DNA of 48,679 nucleotides from Gammaproteobacteria bacterium (GTDB lineage: Bacteria > Pseudomonadota > Gammaproteobacteria > GCA-002705445 > GCA-002716945), in the NCBI GenBank assembly GCA_029246085.1, contig JAQWOB010000037.1:1-48679 (forward strand). Direction: 5' to 3'. The position numbers were made by a program, and so were the translations under genes. The notes beneath the pieces were generated by a model. It was given only the letters and a program-made list of their open reading frames with translations, was not told the DNA's origin and did not search any database. This document shows positions 29,417 to 39,976 of this stretch, one piece after another; the first letter of the stretch is position 1, and each line of letters opens with the position of its first letter.

Positions 29417-31070
29417 TGGCTCCCTTATCCGCCTGACTTACTAGCTTCGCATATTTAGATAAAACTCCTGGTATAGTTTTATTACGAGGCTTCTTCCAAT
29501 TACCTGTTCTTTTTTTAATTTCAGCATTAGTAATTTTAATAGATAATTTTTGAGTAATTGAATTAATTTCAATCATATCTCCATTTTTAACAATTGCTAA
29601 AGGGCCTCCAATATATGCTTCTGGGGAAATATGGCCAACTACAAAACCATGGCTTCCTCCAGAAAATCTTCCATCTGTTATTAGCGCAACATCTTTGCCT
29701 AGACCTTTGCCCATTACTGCTGATGTAGGTGATAACATTTCCCTCATTCCAGGACCTCCAACAGGACCTTCATATCTTATGACAATAACAGTACCTTTTT
29801 TAACTTTATCGTTAAGAATATCTTTTAGAGCTTGTTCTTCTGAATTATATACTTTTGCTTTTCCAACGAAGCTGGTTCCCTCTTTCCCAGATATTTTTGC
29901 AACAGAACCTAATGGCGATAAATTACCTTTAAGAATAATCAGGTGTCCATTATCTTTGACTGGAGAATCAAATGGCATTATAATTTTTTGGTTTTTATTA
30001 TAGTGTTTTATATTCTTTAAATTTTGTTTTAGTGTCTTGCCTGTAACAGTTAAGCAGTCACCATGAAGAAGTCCTTTCTCAAGAAGCATTTTCATTAATG
30101 GAGCAACACCACCAATTTCAACCAATTCAGACATTGAATATTTTCCACTTGGCTTAAGATCAGCTAGAACAGGTGTTCTCTTTCCAACAACGTCAAAGTC
30201 ACTTAAATTAATATTAACTCCTGCAGAATTTGCTATAGCTAATAAATGTAGAACAGCATTAGTTGACCCACCTAAAGCCATAACAATGGTTATAGCATTC
30301 TCAAGTGATTTTTTGTTTATAATATCCCTTGGTTTAATATCTTTCTCAACACAAACCATTAAAGCTTTAGCTGAATCTTTGCAATCAGTTTTTTTAGCAT
30401 TAGATATTGCGACCTGCGCAGAACTATTTGTTAAACTCATTCCCAGGGCCTCAATTGCACATGCCATAGTATTCGCAGTATACATGCCTCCACATGATCC
30501 TGGTCCTGGTATTGCTTTTTTTTCGATTGCATTTAATTCTGAATTAGACATCTCCTTATTCGCATTTTTTCCTACAGCTTCAAATACGGAAACAATATCA
30601 ATATTTTTAGATTTATGACTTCCCGGCAAGATTGTTCCTCCGTATACAAAAATAGACGGCCTATTTAATCGGGCCATAGCCATTACACATGCCGGCATGT
30701 TTTTATCACATCCTCCAATTGCTACAAAACCATCAAAACCTTCGCAACCAACGACTGTTTCAATAGAGTCAGCTATAACTTCTCTAGAAACTAATGAGTA
30801 TTTCATTCCTTCGGTTCCCATGGATATGCCATCAGATATAGTTATTGTGTTGAAAATAACAGATTTGCCTCCGTTAGAATCAATTGACTTAGCAGTTACC
30901 GCCGCTAGATCATTTATGTGCATATTACAGGGTGTAACCATGCTCCAGGTTGAAGCAACACCTATCTGTGGTAGCTTAAAATCTTTATCCTTAAAACCCA
31001 CAGCTCTCAACATTGATCTACTTGGAGACCTATCTTTCCCATCTACTACTTTTGAAGAATATTTTCGCAT
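29403..31070 (-). CDS. ilvD: Dihydroxy-acid dehydratase
   Basis: GVASTWSMVTPCNMHINDLA, GCDKNMPACVMAMARLNRPSIFVYGG, GPGSCGGMYTANTMACAIEALGMSL, LITDGRFSGGSHGFVVGHISPEAY. Confidence 0.96.
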   Translation of the reverse strand: MRKYSSKVVDGKDRSPSRSMLRAVGFKDKDFKLPQIGVASTWSMVTPCNMHINDLAAVTAKSIDSNGGKSVIFNTITISDGISMGTEGMKYSLVSREVIADSIETVVGCEGFDGFVAIGGCDKNMPACVMAMARLNRPSIFVYGGTILPGSHKSKNIDIVSVFEAVGKNANKEMSNSELNAIEKKAIPGPGSCGGMYTANTMACAIEALGMSLTNSSAQVAISNAKKTDCKDSAKALMVCVEKDIKPRDIINKKSLENAITIVMALGGSTNAVLHLLAIANSAGVNINLSDFDVVGKRTPVLADLKPSGKYSMSELVEIGGVAPLMKMLLEKGLLHGDCLTVTGKTLKQNLKNIKHYNKNQKIIMPFDSPVKDNGHLIILKGNLSPLGSVAKISGKEGTSFVGKAKVYNSEEQALKDILNDKVKKGTVIVIRYEGPVGGPGMREMLSPTSAVMGKGLGKDVALITDGRFSGGSHGFVVGHISPEAYIGGPLAIVKNGDMIEINSITQKLSIKITNAEIKKRTGNWKKPRNKTIPGVLSKYAKLVSQADKGAITVD

Positions 31071-31073
31071 TAT

Positions 31074-32138
31074 CTATTGTACCAACTTACCAAATATTTT
31101 AAATCTCCAACCTTGTAAAAACCTAATATCTTTCTTTCCTCTTGCAAATAAATCAATATCACGCTTATTTGCAATCAGTGTTGAGGATACCTTGTATTCA
31201 TCACATACAATTTCTAATGTTTGATGACATATATTAACTCTCTTATTATATGTTGATGGGTCAAAATTCTTAAACTCAACTGGAGCTTCATTATACTTTA
31301 ATTCTAAAATAGAAATAATATAATTGATATCTTCATTGCTAGGCTGGTGTTTTAGATTATTCAATATAGCAGTTAATTTATTTGGGCGGGACAAGATTAT
31401 CTTAATTAATTCGCTATCACTGAAAATCCACCTTTTCGGCATGTTATTTTTAATAGCCTTCTCTTCTCTCCATTTGGATAAAATTTTCAAATGATTTAAT
31501 TGTGTCTCAGTTATCTTTGAGGGTAAATTAATTTTTTTCCATGCCATATCTGGATCAGTAACTATATTTTTCTTTTCAAGCTCAAGTCCTTGTTCTTCAA
31601 TAAACCAATCATATCTTTTTAAATTGATTAATTCATTTTTCAATATTTTATATAAATCTATCAAATACTTTACATCATTTCCGGCATATTCAAGCTTGTC
31701 ATCTGAAATAGGTCTTTTCAACCAGTCAGTTCTCCATGACCCTTCTTTAAGTAAAACTGAAAAGTGTCTTTTAACAAGATTTGAATAACTAATACTTATT
31801 GCTGGGTTTAGGAAATTATCAGCTAATTGTGTATCAAATATGTTTTCTGGATAACAATTAAAATAATGATTTAAAACTTCAAGGTCCTGCTTAGAGGAAT
31901 GAATTATTTTTATGATATCTTTATCTCTTAACAAGTCTATAATTGGCTCTTTATCATTTAGCGCAAGAATATCTATACAATAAGTATGATTATTATCGCT
32001 TAATTGCAATAAAGCCAATACAGGATAATAAGTAGATTCTCTAATAAACTCAGTATCCAGGCCTATTGAACTTGAAGACTTCAGCTCTTTGATGATATTT
32101 TGTAGTTTTATATCTGTATTAATTAAAAAATTTGGCAT
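31074..32138 (-). CDS. rnd: Ribonuclease D
   Basis: SSIGLDTEFIRESTYYPVLALLQLSDN, KIIHSSKQDLEVL, DTQLADNFLNPAISISYSNLVKRHF, YAGNDVKYLIDLY; HRDC-like C-terminus. Confidence 0.93.
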   Translation of the reverse strand: MPNFLINTDIKLQNIIKELKSSSSIGLDTEFIRESTYYPVLALLQLSDNNHTYCIDILALNDKEPIIDLLRDKDIIKIIHSSKQDLEVLNHYFNCYPENIFDTQLADNFLNPAISISYSNLVKRHFSVLLKEGSWRTDWLKRPISDDKLEYAGNDVKYLIDLYKILKNELINLKRYDWFIEEQGLELEKKNIVTDPDMAWKKINLPSKITETQLNHLKILSKWREEKAIKNNMPKRWIFSDSELIKIILSRPNKLTAILNNLKHQPSNEDINYIISILELKYNEAPVEFKNFDPSTYNKRVNICHQTLEIVCDEYKVSSTLIANKRDIDLFARGKKDIRFLQGWRFKIFGKLVQ

Positions 32139-32190
32139 AATTAGGAATAGTTAACATGATATCAGCGAATGATGGGTTCTTGTATAAAAA

Positions 32191-32733
32191 ATGCTTAAAA
32201 TTAATATAAATTCACACTTAATCGAAGGTATAATCCATCTTCCCTCTGATAATTATGACCTTAGGCCAAATAATATAGATATTGACACGATAGTCATACA
32301 TTGTATAAGTTTACCAGAAGGCTCTTATGACAATGATAATGTTAGTGATCTATTTACAAACAAGTTAGATGCTACTAAAAACAAATCATTTTCTTCATTA
32401 GAGGGGCTTAGAGTATCATCACATATATTTATCAAGAGGAATGGAGAGATAATCCAGTTTGTTCCGTTTAATATGAGGGCTTGGCATGCAGGAGCATCAA
32501 AACATAAAGGCAGGGAAAATTGTAATGATTTTTCTATTGGGATTGAATTAGAAGGGACATCAAACTCAGTATTTGAAGATGAACAGTACAATAAATTAAA
32601 AGAAATACTTAAATTAATAAAGACTTGTTATCCTAAAATTGTAGAGGAGAATATAATAGGTCATAATAAGGTTGCACCAGGTAGAAAAGAAGATCCAGGG
32701 GTTTTCTTTGACTGGGATAAAATAAAAGGTTAG
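32191..32733 (+). CDS. ampD: 1,6-anhydro-N-acetylmuramyl-L-alanine amidase
   Basis: DTIVIHCISLPEG, VSSHIFIKRNGEIIQFVPFNMRAWHAGAS, NDFSIGIELEGT, IIGHNKVAPGRKEDPGVFFDW. Confidence 0.94.
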   Translation: MLKININSHLIEGIIHLPSDNYDLRPNNIDIDTIVIHCISLPEGSYDNDNVSDLFTNKLDATKNKSFSSLEGLRVSSHIFIKRNGEIIQFVPFNMRAWHAGASKHKGRENCNDFSIGIELEGTSNSVFEDEQYNKLKEILKLIKTCYPKIVEENIIGHNKVAPGRKEDPGVFFDWDKIKG

Positions 32734-32737
32734 AAAA

Positions 32738-33577
32738 ATGATTACAACTCTACTGATATTCTTTGCTTTGGTTCTTGAATATATTTATGACCCAGTATCA
32801 AATATGAAAAATACTGCTGTCATTGATGCTGCCTTTGGTAGGTTTAGAAATCTTGTAAAAAATCATATCAATAGTAAATATTATATTTACTTATTATTTC
32901 CAATTTCCATAATCATAGTATATTCAATAATAATATATATTGTAGATAATTATTTACATGAGTTCTTTTCGTTTATTATAAATTTAATAGTGCTCGTCTA
33001 TTGTCTTAAACCAAGTGAATTCAATAGTAAAATAGAGGATCTCAAAATTTTACAAGACAGTAAAGAGGGAGATCAGAGGTTTGACTATGTTTTGCCAAGT
33101 TATAACAATAAAGACTTAGTTGACAATATATTTTATAATTCTACAAGAAGCATATTTACTGTATTTTTCTGCTTTCTTATTCTGGGCCCCTCAGGTTCTC
33201 TAGCTTTTATTATTCTCGATAACTATATTTATAGTAAAGAAATTAAAATTGACCAGAAGTCTAAAAAAGGGTTGAGAAATATTATATCTATCATTGAGTA
33301 TATTCCTATAAGACTATGCTCTTTTGCGTTCGCAGTAGTAGCAAATTTTGAACTATGTAGCAGAGCATGGAAGTCTTCAAAAAAACAAAGAAGCTTATAT
33401 GACTTAAATATTACCTTAATAAATACTGTTGGAATATCATCTTATGAGGAACCAGAAAATAACAGTGAAGGAATCCGGGAAGACAAAATAATATTTATCC
33501 AATCTATTATATATAGGACTTTCTTATCATGGTTGAGTTTGACAGGTTTTTTAATTATCAGTGGTGTCTTTCTCTGA
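32738..33577 (+). CDS. ampE: AmpE-like/CobD-like membrane protein
   Basis: Follows ampD; multi-[35 protein letters not shown] resembles the AmpE conserved region. Confidence 0.8.
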   Translation: MITTLLIFFALVLEYIYDPVSNMKNTAVIDAAFGRFRNLVKNHINSKYYIYLLFPISIIIVYSIIIYIVDNYLHEFFSFIINLIVLVYCLKPSEFNSKIEDLKILQDSKEGDQRFDYVLPSYNNKDLVDNIFYNSTRSIFTVFFCFLILGPSGSLAFIILDNYIYSKEIKIDQKSKKGLRNIISIIEYIPIRLCSFAFAVVANFELCSRAWKSSKKQRSLYDLNITLINTVGISSYEEPENNSEGIREDKIIFIQSIIYRTFLSWLSLTGFLIISGVFL

Positions 33578-34222
33578 GTGTGAGTAGAATTTTTTCCCAA
33601 TCTCTATCGTTGGTCTTAAGTTTTTCTCTCTCCAAGTATTAGTATCCCTTAATGAATATACGCAACCACAATATTCTTGCATATAAAAACTTTCATCTTT
33701 TGAAACTTCAATCATGCGTTGCGAACCATTCTCTTTTCTCCAGTTATAAGTCCAGTATTCCATACCTTGGAACTTAGAAGCTGCATAAATACCTGATTGA
33801 TTAATTTGATTCATATCTTTCCATCTTGAAATCCCAAGCGTACTTGAGATTATATCAAAACCATTTTGAAACGCATACTCAGCGGTTTTAATAAATCTCA
33901 TATCAAAACATGTAGAGCACCTTTTCCCTCTCTCTGGCTCCATTTCCATCCCTTTTGTCATTTTAAACCAAGTTCTTGGGTTATAATCTGCATCAATAAA
34001 TGAAATATTATGTTTAATAGAAAAAGACATGTTCTCCTCTTTACGAAGAAGGTATTCTTCATGCGGGTGAATATTTGGATTATAAAAATAAACAGTATAG
34101 TTTATATTTGAATCCAGCAATCTTTTCATGATATCACCAGAGCATGGCGCGCAACATGAATGTAATAGTAATTTTTTTTTACCAACTGGTAATGACAAAT
34201 TTTTTAAAATATTTTTACTCAT
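33551..34222 (-). CDS. queH: Epoxyqueuosine reductase QueH
   Basis: [77 protein letters not shown]. Confidence 0.93.
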   Translation of the reverse strand: MSKNILKNLSLPVGKKKLLLHSCCAPCSGDIMKRLLDSNINYTVYFYNPNIHPHEEYLLRKEENMSFSIKHNISFIDADYNPRTWFKMTKGMEMEPERGKRCSTCFDMRFIKTAEYAFQNGFDIISSTLGISRWKDMNQINQSGIYAASKFQGMEYWTYNWRKENGSQRMIEVSKDESFYMQEYCGCVYSLRDTNTWREKNLRPTIEIGKKFYSHSEKDTTDN

Positions 34223-35010
34223 ATTGAAAAAAATCTTTTAGTGTTATTAATAGTAATCTCTTTTATATAATTTATATCTTTATTTAAACATTCAGAAATA
34301 CTTTGGGCAACATAATTTAAAAAAGAAGGCTCATTTATGCCATTATTTTTAAATGGAATATTCTTAGGTGTTAAATATGGCGCATCCGTCTCAATCATTA
34401 ATCTATCTTCAGGGATATACTTAATTAAGTCATGTAAGTGTTTCCCTCTATTAAGGTCAGAAATCCAACCTGTTATACCTATATAGCAACCCATATCCAA
34501 GTAAACCTTTAGTTCATTTTTTGTTCCTGTAAAACAATGTACAACGCTTTTTTCAATCTCAAAAATATATTTTTTAAGCATGGCCACAAAGTCATCATGG
34601 GCTTTTCTTTCATGTAAAAAAATAGGTAAACCTGCACTCTTTGCAATTTTCAATTGCTCTTCAAAGCAAAATAATTGCTCTTCTCGCGTCGAGTACTCTC
34701 TATAATAATCAAGACCGCACTCTCCTATCGCTAATACTTTTTTATTCTTACTATATTCTATAATAGAGTTTATATTTTCATGAATAAAGTCTTTTGCATT
34801 ATGTGGGTGAAAACCAACTGTAGTATAAAATATTTCTGGATATGTATTGATTATATCTAATGCTACCTTTGTATCTTTGAGATTAGAAGAAGTAATGATT
34901 GCTCTATGTATATTCTGAACTTTCATATTCTCAACTACTTTATCTATTTGATTATGTAGTTGAGGATGAGTTATGTTAGCTCCTATATCAATAAGGCCTA
35001 ACGTATCCAT
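34219..35010 (-). CDS. tatD: TatD-family hydrolase
   Basis: [73 protein letters not shown]; likely start [10 protein letters not shown] rather than 35049. Confidence 0.92.
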   Translation of the reverse strand: MDTLGLIDIGANITHPQLHNQIDKVVENMKVQNIHRAIITSSNLKDTKVALDIINTYPEIFYTTVGFHPHNAKDFIHENINSIIEYSKNKKVLAIGECGLDYYREYSTREEQLFCFEEQLKIAKSAGLPIFLHERKAHDDFVAMLKKYIFEIEKSVVHCFTGTKNELKVYLDMGCYIGITGWISDLNRGKHLHDLIKYIPEDRLMIETDAPYLTPKNIPFKNNGINEPSFLNYVAQSISECLNKDINYIKEITINNTKRFFSI

Positions 35011-35014
35011 ATAG

Positions 35015-35902
35015 TTACAGAGTTTTAAGAACCGCTGCCACTGTATCACCTATAACAGATGGATTCTTGGCAATAGTTATGCCTGCAGCTTCTAAAATTT
35101 CAACTTTATCTGCAGCAGATTCCCCTTTAGAACTAACGATTGCGCCAGCATGCCCCATTCTTTTCCCTTCAGGTGCTGTTAAACCAGCTATATAAGCTAT
35201 AACAGGTTTAGACACATGCTTTTTAGCATACTCAGCTGCCTCAGCTTCTTGTGGTCCACCAATTTCACCAATCATTAAAATAACCTTAGTATCATCATCT
35301 TGTTCAAATTTTGCCAAATGATCTTTGAAGGAACTTCCATTTATTGGATCTCCACCTATTCCAACACTGGTTGATATTCCTATACCAAGATTTTTCATTT
35401 GCTCAGCTGCCTCATAACCTAAAGTGCCTGATCTTCCGATAACCCCGATATTACCTTCTTTATAAATATGACCTGGCATAATGCCTAACATGCATTGTCC
35501 CGGACTTATTACGCCTGCACAATTTGGTCCAACCATAGTCATTCTTTCTTCATTTTTATAACGTCTCATATAACGTTTTACTTTGATCATGTCGTGGGCA
35601 GGTATTCCATCAGTAATTGCCACAAGTGTTTTAATTCCTGCATCAGCTGCTTCCATTGCTGAATCAGCAGCAAAAGCTGGAGGTACAAATAATATACTAC
35701 AATCTGCACCAGTCGCCTTAACAGCTTCTTTAACAGTATTAAAGACAGGTCTCTCAAGATGAGTTTGTCCACCTTTACCAGGTGTTACACCACCTACAAC
35801 ATTAGTTCCATATGCAATCATTTCTTCTGCATGAAAACTTCCTATCTTACCTGTAAATCCTTGTATGATTATTTTTGATTTTTTATTAATTAATATAGCC
35901 AT
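35015..35902 (-). CDS. mtkB: Malate thiokinase (malate-CoA ligase) alpha subunit, SucD family
   Basis: SucD fold (GRSGTLGYEAAEQM, GIGGDPINGSSF, GHAGAIVSSKG). Genomic link to mcl, and motifs AITDGIPAHDMIKVKRYMRRY and GEIGGPQEAEAAEYAKK recalled as characteristic of Methylobacterium MtkB. Confidence 0.82.
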   Translation of the reverse strand: MAILINKKSKIIIQGFTGKIGSFHAEEMIAYGTNVVGGVTPGKGGQTHLERPVFNTVKEAVKATGADCSILFVPPAFAADSAMEAADAGIKTLVAITDGIPAHDMIKVKRYMRRYKNEERMTMVGPNCAGVISPGQCMLGIMPGHIYKEGNIGVIGRSGTLGYEAAEQMKNLGIGISTSVGIGGDPINGSSFKDHLAKFEQDDDTKVILMIGEIGGPQEAEAAEYAKKHVSKPVIAYIAGLTAPEGKRMGHAGAIVSSKGESAADKVEILEAAGITIAKNPSVIGDTVAAVLKTL

Positions 35903-35904
35903 TA

Positions 35905-37080
35905 TTATTTATTCTCCAAATCTTTGAGTGCTTCCACAGCTTTATTAGCAGCTTCCTCTAGTGTTGATGCTTCGATATAATTAATTTTACTATCCTTTAG
36001 AATTTTCATACCTTCGTCAACATTTGTTCCTGCAAGTCTAATAACTAATGGTTGTTCAATAGTAATTTGACCCAGCGCATCAACGATACCTTGGGCAACC
36101 CAGTCACATCTATTGATTCCAGCGAAAATATTAATCAAGATGACTTTAACTTTGGGATCTCCAGATATAAGTTTAAATGCTTTGACAAATTTTTCTGGTG
36201 TTGCACCACCACCTACATCTAAGAAGTTTGCAGGCTTACCTCCAGCTAATTGAATCATGTCCATTGATGCCATTGCAAGTCCAGCACCGTTAATAATATT
36301 ACCGATATCACCATCTAGAGCTATGTAATTTAAACCTCTGTCATGAGCATAAGTTTCTTTAGAGTCCTCTTGTGTTTTATCTCTCAGTTCTGCAATATGC
36401 GGAATTCTATATAAAGCATTATCATCAAATGACATCTTACAATCTACTGCGAGAATATGATCATCTCCAGTAAGAACTAGTGGATTAATTTCTACCATTG
36501 TTGCATCTGAATTAGTGAATGCTTTATAGCATCCTAATATCGCTGCTGCACACCTCGATATTGCTTTAGCTTCTAGGCCTAGCGCAAATGCGATTTCTCT
36601 TGCCTGGAAACTCTGCATTCCAACTGCAGCTTCAATTTTTACTCTTATAATTGATTCTGGTTTGTCTTTCGCAATTTCTTCTATGCTCATTCCACCTTCT
36701 GATGAAGCCACAACCATAATGCTTTCTGTGCTTCTATCAAAAACTAGTCCGAGATAATATTCTTTTTTTATATCAGACGCTTCTTCGATATAAATTCTCT
36801 GAACTGTTAAACCTTCTGGTCCAGTTTGATTAGTAACTAAAGTTTTACCGAGTAATGTATTTGCAGCATCAGAAACTTCTTTATGGCTCTTGCAAACAAT
36901 AATTCCTCCGGCTTTGCCTCTAGCTCCAGAATGAATCTGGGCTTTTACTACCCACATATCACCACCAAGCTCTGTTGCTCTATCTTTAGCATTTTCTGGG
37001 CTATATGCTATTCCACCTTTTGGAGTTGCTACTCCAAATTTTGCCAATATTTCTTTTGCTTGATATTCATGTATATTCAT
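35905..37080 (-). CDS. mtkA: Malate thiokinase (malate-CoA ligase) beta subunit, SucC family
   Basis: [74 protein letters not shown] (INRCDWVA-type segment as recalled for MtkA); adjacent to mcl and mtkB. Confidence 0.82.
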   Translation of the reverse strand: MNIHEYQAKEILAKFGVATPKGGIAYSPENAKDRATELGGDMWVVKAQIHSGARGKAGGIIVCKSHKEVSDAANTLLGKTLVTNQTGPEGLTVQRIYIEEASDIKKEYYLGLVFDRSTESIMVVASSEGGMSIEEIAKDKPESIIRVKIEAAVGMQSFQAREIAFALGLEAKAISRCAAAILGCYKAFTNSDATMVEINPLVLTGDDHILAVDCKMSFDDNALYRIPHIAELRDKTQEDSKETYAHDRGLNYIALDGDIGNIINGAGLAMASMDMIQLAGGKPANFLDVGGGATPEKFVKAFKLISGDPKVKVILINIFAGINRCDWVAQGIVDALGQITIEQPLVIRLAGTNVDEGMKILKDSKINYIEASTLEEAANKAVEALKDLENK

Positions 37081-38021
37081 TATTTCTTCGACTGTATTAG
37101 ATTATTTATATTTATGATATTTTCAGCCATTTTTTCTGATGCTGCATCTATCATCCTTCCGTCTAGTTGAGCAGCGCCCTTGCCTTCAGCGGCAGCTTTC
37201 GCTAACTCTTCTATAATTCTATGAGCTTTTTCAACTTCCTTTACAGGAGGAGAAAATACTGTATTGGCATGCTCAATTTGAGAAGGGTGTATTGCCCATT
37301 TACCTTCTATACCAATAGCAGCCCCTCTTTTTGCTGCATCAATATAACCCTCGGGATCATTAAAATCACCAAATGGTCCATCAATTGGTCTTAAACCATA
37401 TGCACGACATGTAGCTACAAGTTTAGCTAATCCATGATGCCACTGATCTCCAGGATAATCTGGATTTAATCCACCAATTACTACAGTTCTAGCTCTTAAG
37501 CTAGCAGCATAATCAGCTACTCCAAAATGAAGTGCTTCTAATCTTTTAGATGATTGGGCTATTTCTTCAATATTCACCATTCCTAGAGCGGTTTCGATTA
37601 AACATTCCAGTCCAACTTTATTTTTTAATCCTCTTTCTTGTTCAATCTGGTTTACCATGCAGTCCACCATATAAACATCACCTTGAACGCCAACTTTGGG
37701 TATTAGTAAAGTATCAACAAATTCACCTGCCTGACACATTATCTCCACAACATCTCTATACATATAATGTGTGTCTAAGCCATTAATTCTGACAGATATA
37801 GTTTTGCCATTTCCTCTCCAATCCATTTCTTTAAGGGCCTTTATGACGTTCTCACGCGCTGTTACCTTGTCGTTAGGAGACACTGCGTCTTCTAAATCCA
37901 AGAAAATAAAATCAGCTGTAGAATTTAATGCTTTTTCAAACATTTTTGGCGAAGATCCAGGTACGGCTAGTTCGCTTCGTTGGACTCTTGCTCTTGCATT
38001 TTCATAAGATGTATGGCTCAT
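37080..38021 (-). CDS. mcl: L-malyl-CoA lyase (HpcH/HpaI/CitE superfamily)
   Basis: [124 protein letters not shown]. Confidence 0.92.
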   Translation of the reverse strand: MSHTSYENARARVQRSELAVPGSSPKMFEKALNSTADFIFLDLEDAVSPNDKVTARENVIKALKEMDWRGNGKTISVRINGLDTHYMYRDVVEIMCQAGEFVDTLLIPKVGVQGDVYMVDCMVNQIEQERGLKNKVGLECLIETALGMVNIEEIAQSSKRLEALHFGVADYAASLRARTVVIGGLNPDYPGDQWHHGLAKLVATCRAYGLRPIDGPFGDFNDPEGYIDAAKRGAAIGIEGKWAIHPSQIEHANTVFSPPVKEVEKAHRIIEELAKAAAEGKGAAQLDGRMIDAASEKMAENIININNLIQSKK

Positions 38022-38041
38022 ATTTTTATCTCCATATGTGA

Positions 38042-38095
38042 TTTATCATTATAGACTTGATAAGTATGTTGTTTATCTGTTATAACTCGATAAGT
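38042..38095. promoter_or_regulatory. Tandem dyad operator-like repeats upstream of mcl-mtkA-mtkB
   Basis: TTATC-N11-GATAA at 38043-38063 and again at 38073-38093 (30-bp period); both extend to TTTATC...GATAAGT. Lies just upstream of the mcl ATG (38021). Confidence 0.55.
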
Positions 38096-38159
38096 TTACG
38101 GAAGTATAGAATATTGTCAATGGATTTAGGGAAAAAACCAGTATTTTTGGGTTATTAAT

Positions 38160-39083
38160 ATGGAAAAAGCATTAGAAATTATAGGGCTCAATAAAGTTTA
38201 CAGAAATAATATACGAGCTCTTGAAAATATAAATTTAACTGTAGAGAAAGGCGATCTATTTGCTTTTCTAGGGCCTAATGGAGCTGGAAAATCAACAGTC
38301 ATAGGAATCATCTCATCATTGGTTAGAATTACATCCGGTGATGTTTATGTTTTAGGTGAGAATATTAAAAAAAATCCAGATTTTGCAAAGAGAAATATTG
38401 GACTAGTTCCTCAAGAATATAATTTATGTCAGTTTATCCCGATTGAAGAAACGATGATAAGCGTCGCTGGCTATTTTGGGATTAATAGGAAAGATGCCGA
38501 AAAAAAAACATATACCCTTTTCAACCAATTGGGAATTTGGCATAAAAGAAAAAATACACCTAGAGAATTATCTGGTGGAATGAAAAGAAGACTTATGATT
38601 GCAAGAGCTCTTATACATAGTCCTAAAATATTAATTTTAGATGAGCCAACTGCTGGAGTAGATACAGAATTACGTCTTACTATGTGGGATTTTTTTCAAG
38701 AACTTAATAGACAAGGAGTTACAATCATATTAACAACCCATTACCTGGAAGAAGCCGAAAGATTGTGTAAGAACCTTGCAATTATTCATAAAGGAAAAAT
38801 TATACAAAGGTCAACAATGAGCGAAGTCTTTAGTATGAAAAAAAATCATACATATATAATTAAAACATCAGAGTTAATTATAGATAGCATTCAGCTCAAA
38901 GGATTATTGTTTAAAAAGATTGATCAAAATACTTGTGAAGTAATGGCAGATGAAAGCGTATCTGTTACATATATTATTAATGAACTAAAAAACTTTAATC
39001 TTAATGTTATAAATATAATAAGTAAAAGAAATAGACTTGAGGAATTATTTATGGATCTTACTAAAGAGGAAGTATCAGTATGA
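38160..39083 (+). CDS. ABC-2 type transporter ATP-binding protein (YadG-like)
   Basis: FLGPNGAGKSTVIGIISSL, LSGGMKRRLMIARALIHSPKILILDEPTAGVD, TTHYLEEAERLC. Confidence 0.93.
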   Translation: MEKALEIIGLNKVYRNNIRALENINLTVEKGDLFAFLGPNGAGKSTVIGIISSLVRITSGDVYVLGENIKKNPDFAKRNIGLVPQEYNLCQFIPIEETMISVAGYFGINRKDAEKKTYTLFNQLGIWHKRKNTPRELSGGMKRRLMIARALIHSPKILILDEPTAGVDTELRLTMWDFFQELNRQGVTIILTTHYLEEAERLCKNLAIIHKGKIIQRSTMSEVFSMKKNHTYIIKTSELIIDSIQLKGLLFKKIDQNTCEVMADESVSVTYIINELKNFNLNVINIISKRNRLEELFMDLTKEEVSV

Positions 39084-39850
39084 ATAATGCAATCCTTATC
39101 GCATACCAAACAATTGTTAGAAAAGAATTTGTAAGATTTGCTCGCATTTGGATTCAAACAATCCTTCCGTCAGTTATAACTATTTTCTTATATATAACTA
39201 TATTTGGTAATTTTATCGGAGATAGAATAGGTAACGTGGATAGTTTTCACTATATAGATTATATTATACCCGGTTTGATAATAATGCCTATCATCTCAAA
39301 CTCCTACATGAACGTAGTTGGTTCATTTTATAGTTCCAGGTTTCAAAAGAGTCATGAGGAACTCTTTGTTTCTCCTGTACCAAATTGGATCATCCTACTA
39401 GGCTATGTTACAGGCGGGGTCATGAGAGCTTTCGTAGTAGGCTTTGCGGTATACATAGTTACTACCCTATTCACCAGCATACCGATAGCAAATGTTGCCT
39501 TAGTTATACTGCTAACTTTCCTGACAGCATTCTTATTTTCTATCGCCGGATTTATTAATGCAGTTTATGCTAAAAGTTTTGATGATATAAATATTGTTAC
39601 TACTTTTGTGTTAACACCTCTTACTTATCTTGGTGGAACTTTTTACTCCATTGCTTCCCTACCGCAAGTGTGGCAAGACATATCTGTTTTTAATCCTATT
39701 GTATATATAATTAGTTCATATAGATTAGCTTTTTTAGGCGTTGAGGAAACTAGTTTAGTATTATCTTTATCAGTAATCATTTCTTTAATAATAATTTTAT
39801 TTGTTACTGCGCTAATGTTATTATCTCGTGGAACAGGAATAAAAAATTAA
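39080..39850 (+). CDS. ABC-2 type transporter permease (YadH-like)
   Basis: Six hydrophobic segments; FVRIWIQTILPS-like N-terminus; FVLTPLTYLGGTFYSIASLPQVWQDISVFNPIVYIISSYR, typical ABC2 membrane domain. Confidence 0.92.
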   Translation: MNNAILIAYQTIVRKEFVRFARIWIQTILPSVITIFLYITIFGNFIGDRIGNVDSFHYIDYIIPGLIIMPIISNSYMNVVGSFYSSRFQKSHEELFVSPVPNWIILLGYVTGGVMRAFVVGFAVYIVTTLFTSIPIANVALVILLTFLTAFLFSIAGFINAVYAKSFDDINIVTTFVLTPLTYLGGTFYSIASLPQVWQDISVFNPIVYIISSYRLAFLGVEETSLVLSLSVIISLIIILFVTALMLLSRGTGIKN

Positions 39851-39854
39851 CTAA

Positions 39855-39976
39855 CTCATGAAGTTGGGAAAGTCAGTAAATCAATTCTGACGCTGCCCCC
39901 GCAACGGTATAATAGCCCGAATGCCAACAAGATGAGATTAAAAACCCAAAAAGCGGCGGATGCTTTTACAGTGGGT
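39855..39976 (+). promoter_or_regulatory. Cobalamin riboswitch (compact form)
   Basis: B12-box-like core CTGACGCTGCCCCCGCAACGGTA (39887-39909). Stems: CTCAT 39855-39859/ATGAG 39932-39936; GTTGG 39863-39867/CCAAC 39924-39928; GTCAG 39872-39876/CTGAC 39887-39891; downstream hairpin ACCCA+AAAAGC/GCTTTT+TGGGT (39944-39976) with loop GGCGGAT. Followed by a btuB-like gene. Confidence 0.88.

Noticed and set aside
30697-31224. 175-aa + strand ORF across ilvD/rnd (also 30286-30618 and 29695-30003)
   Set aside because: Long but antisense to two well-supported genes; no recognisable domain.
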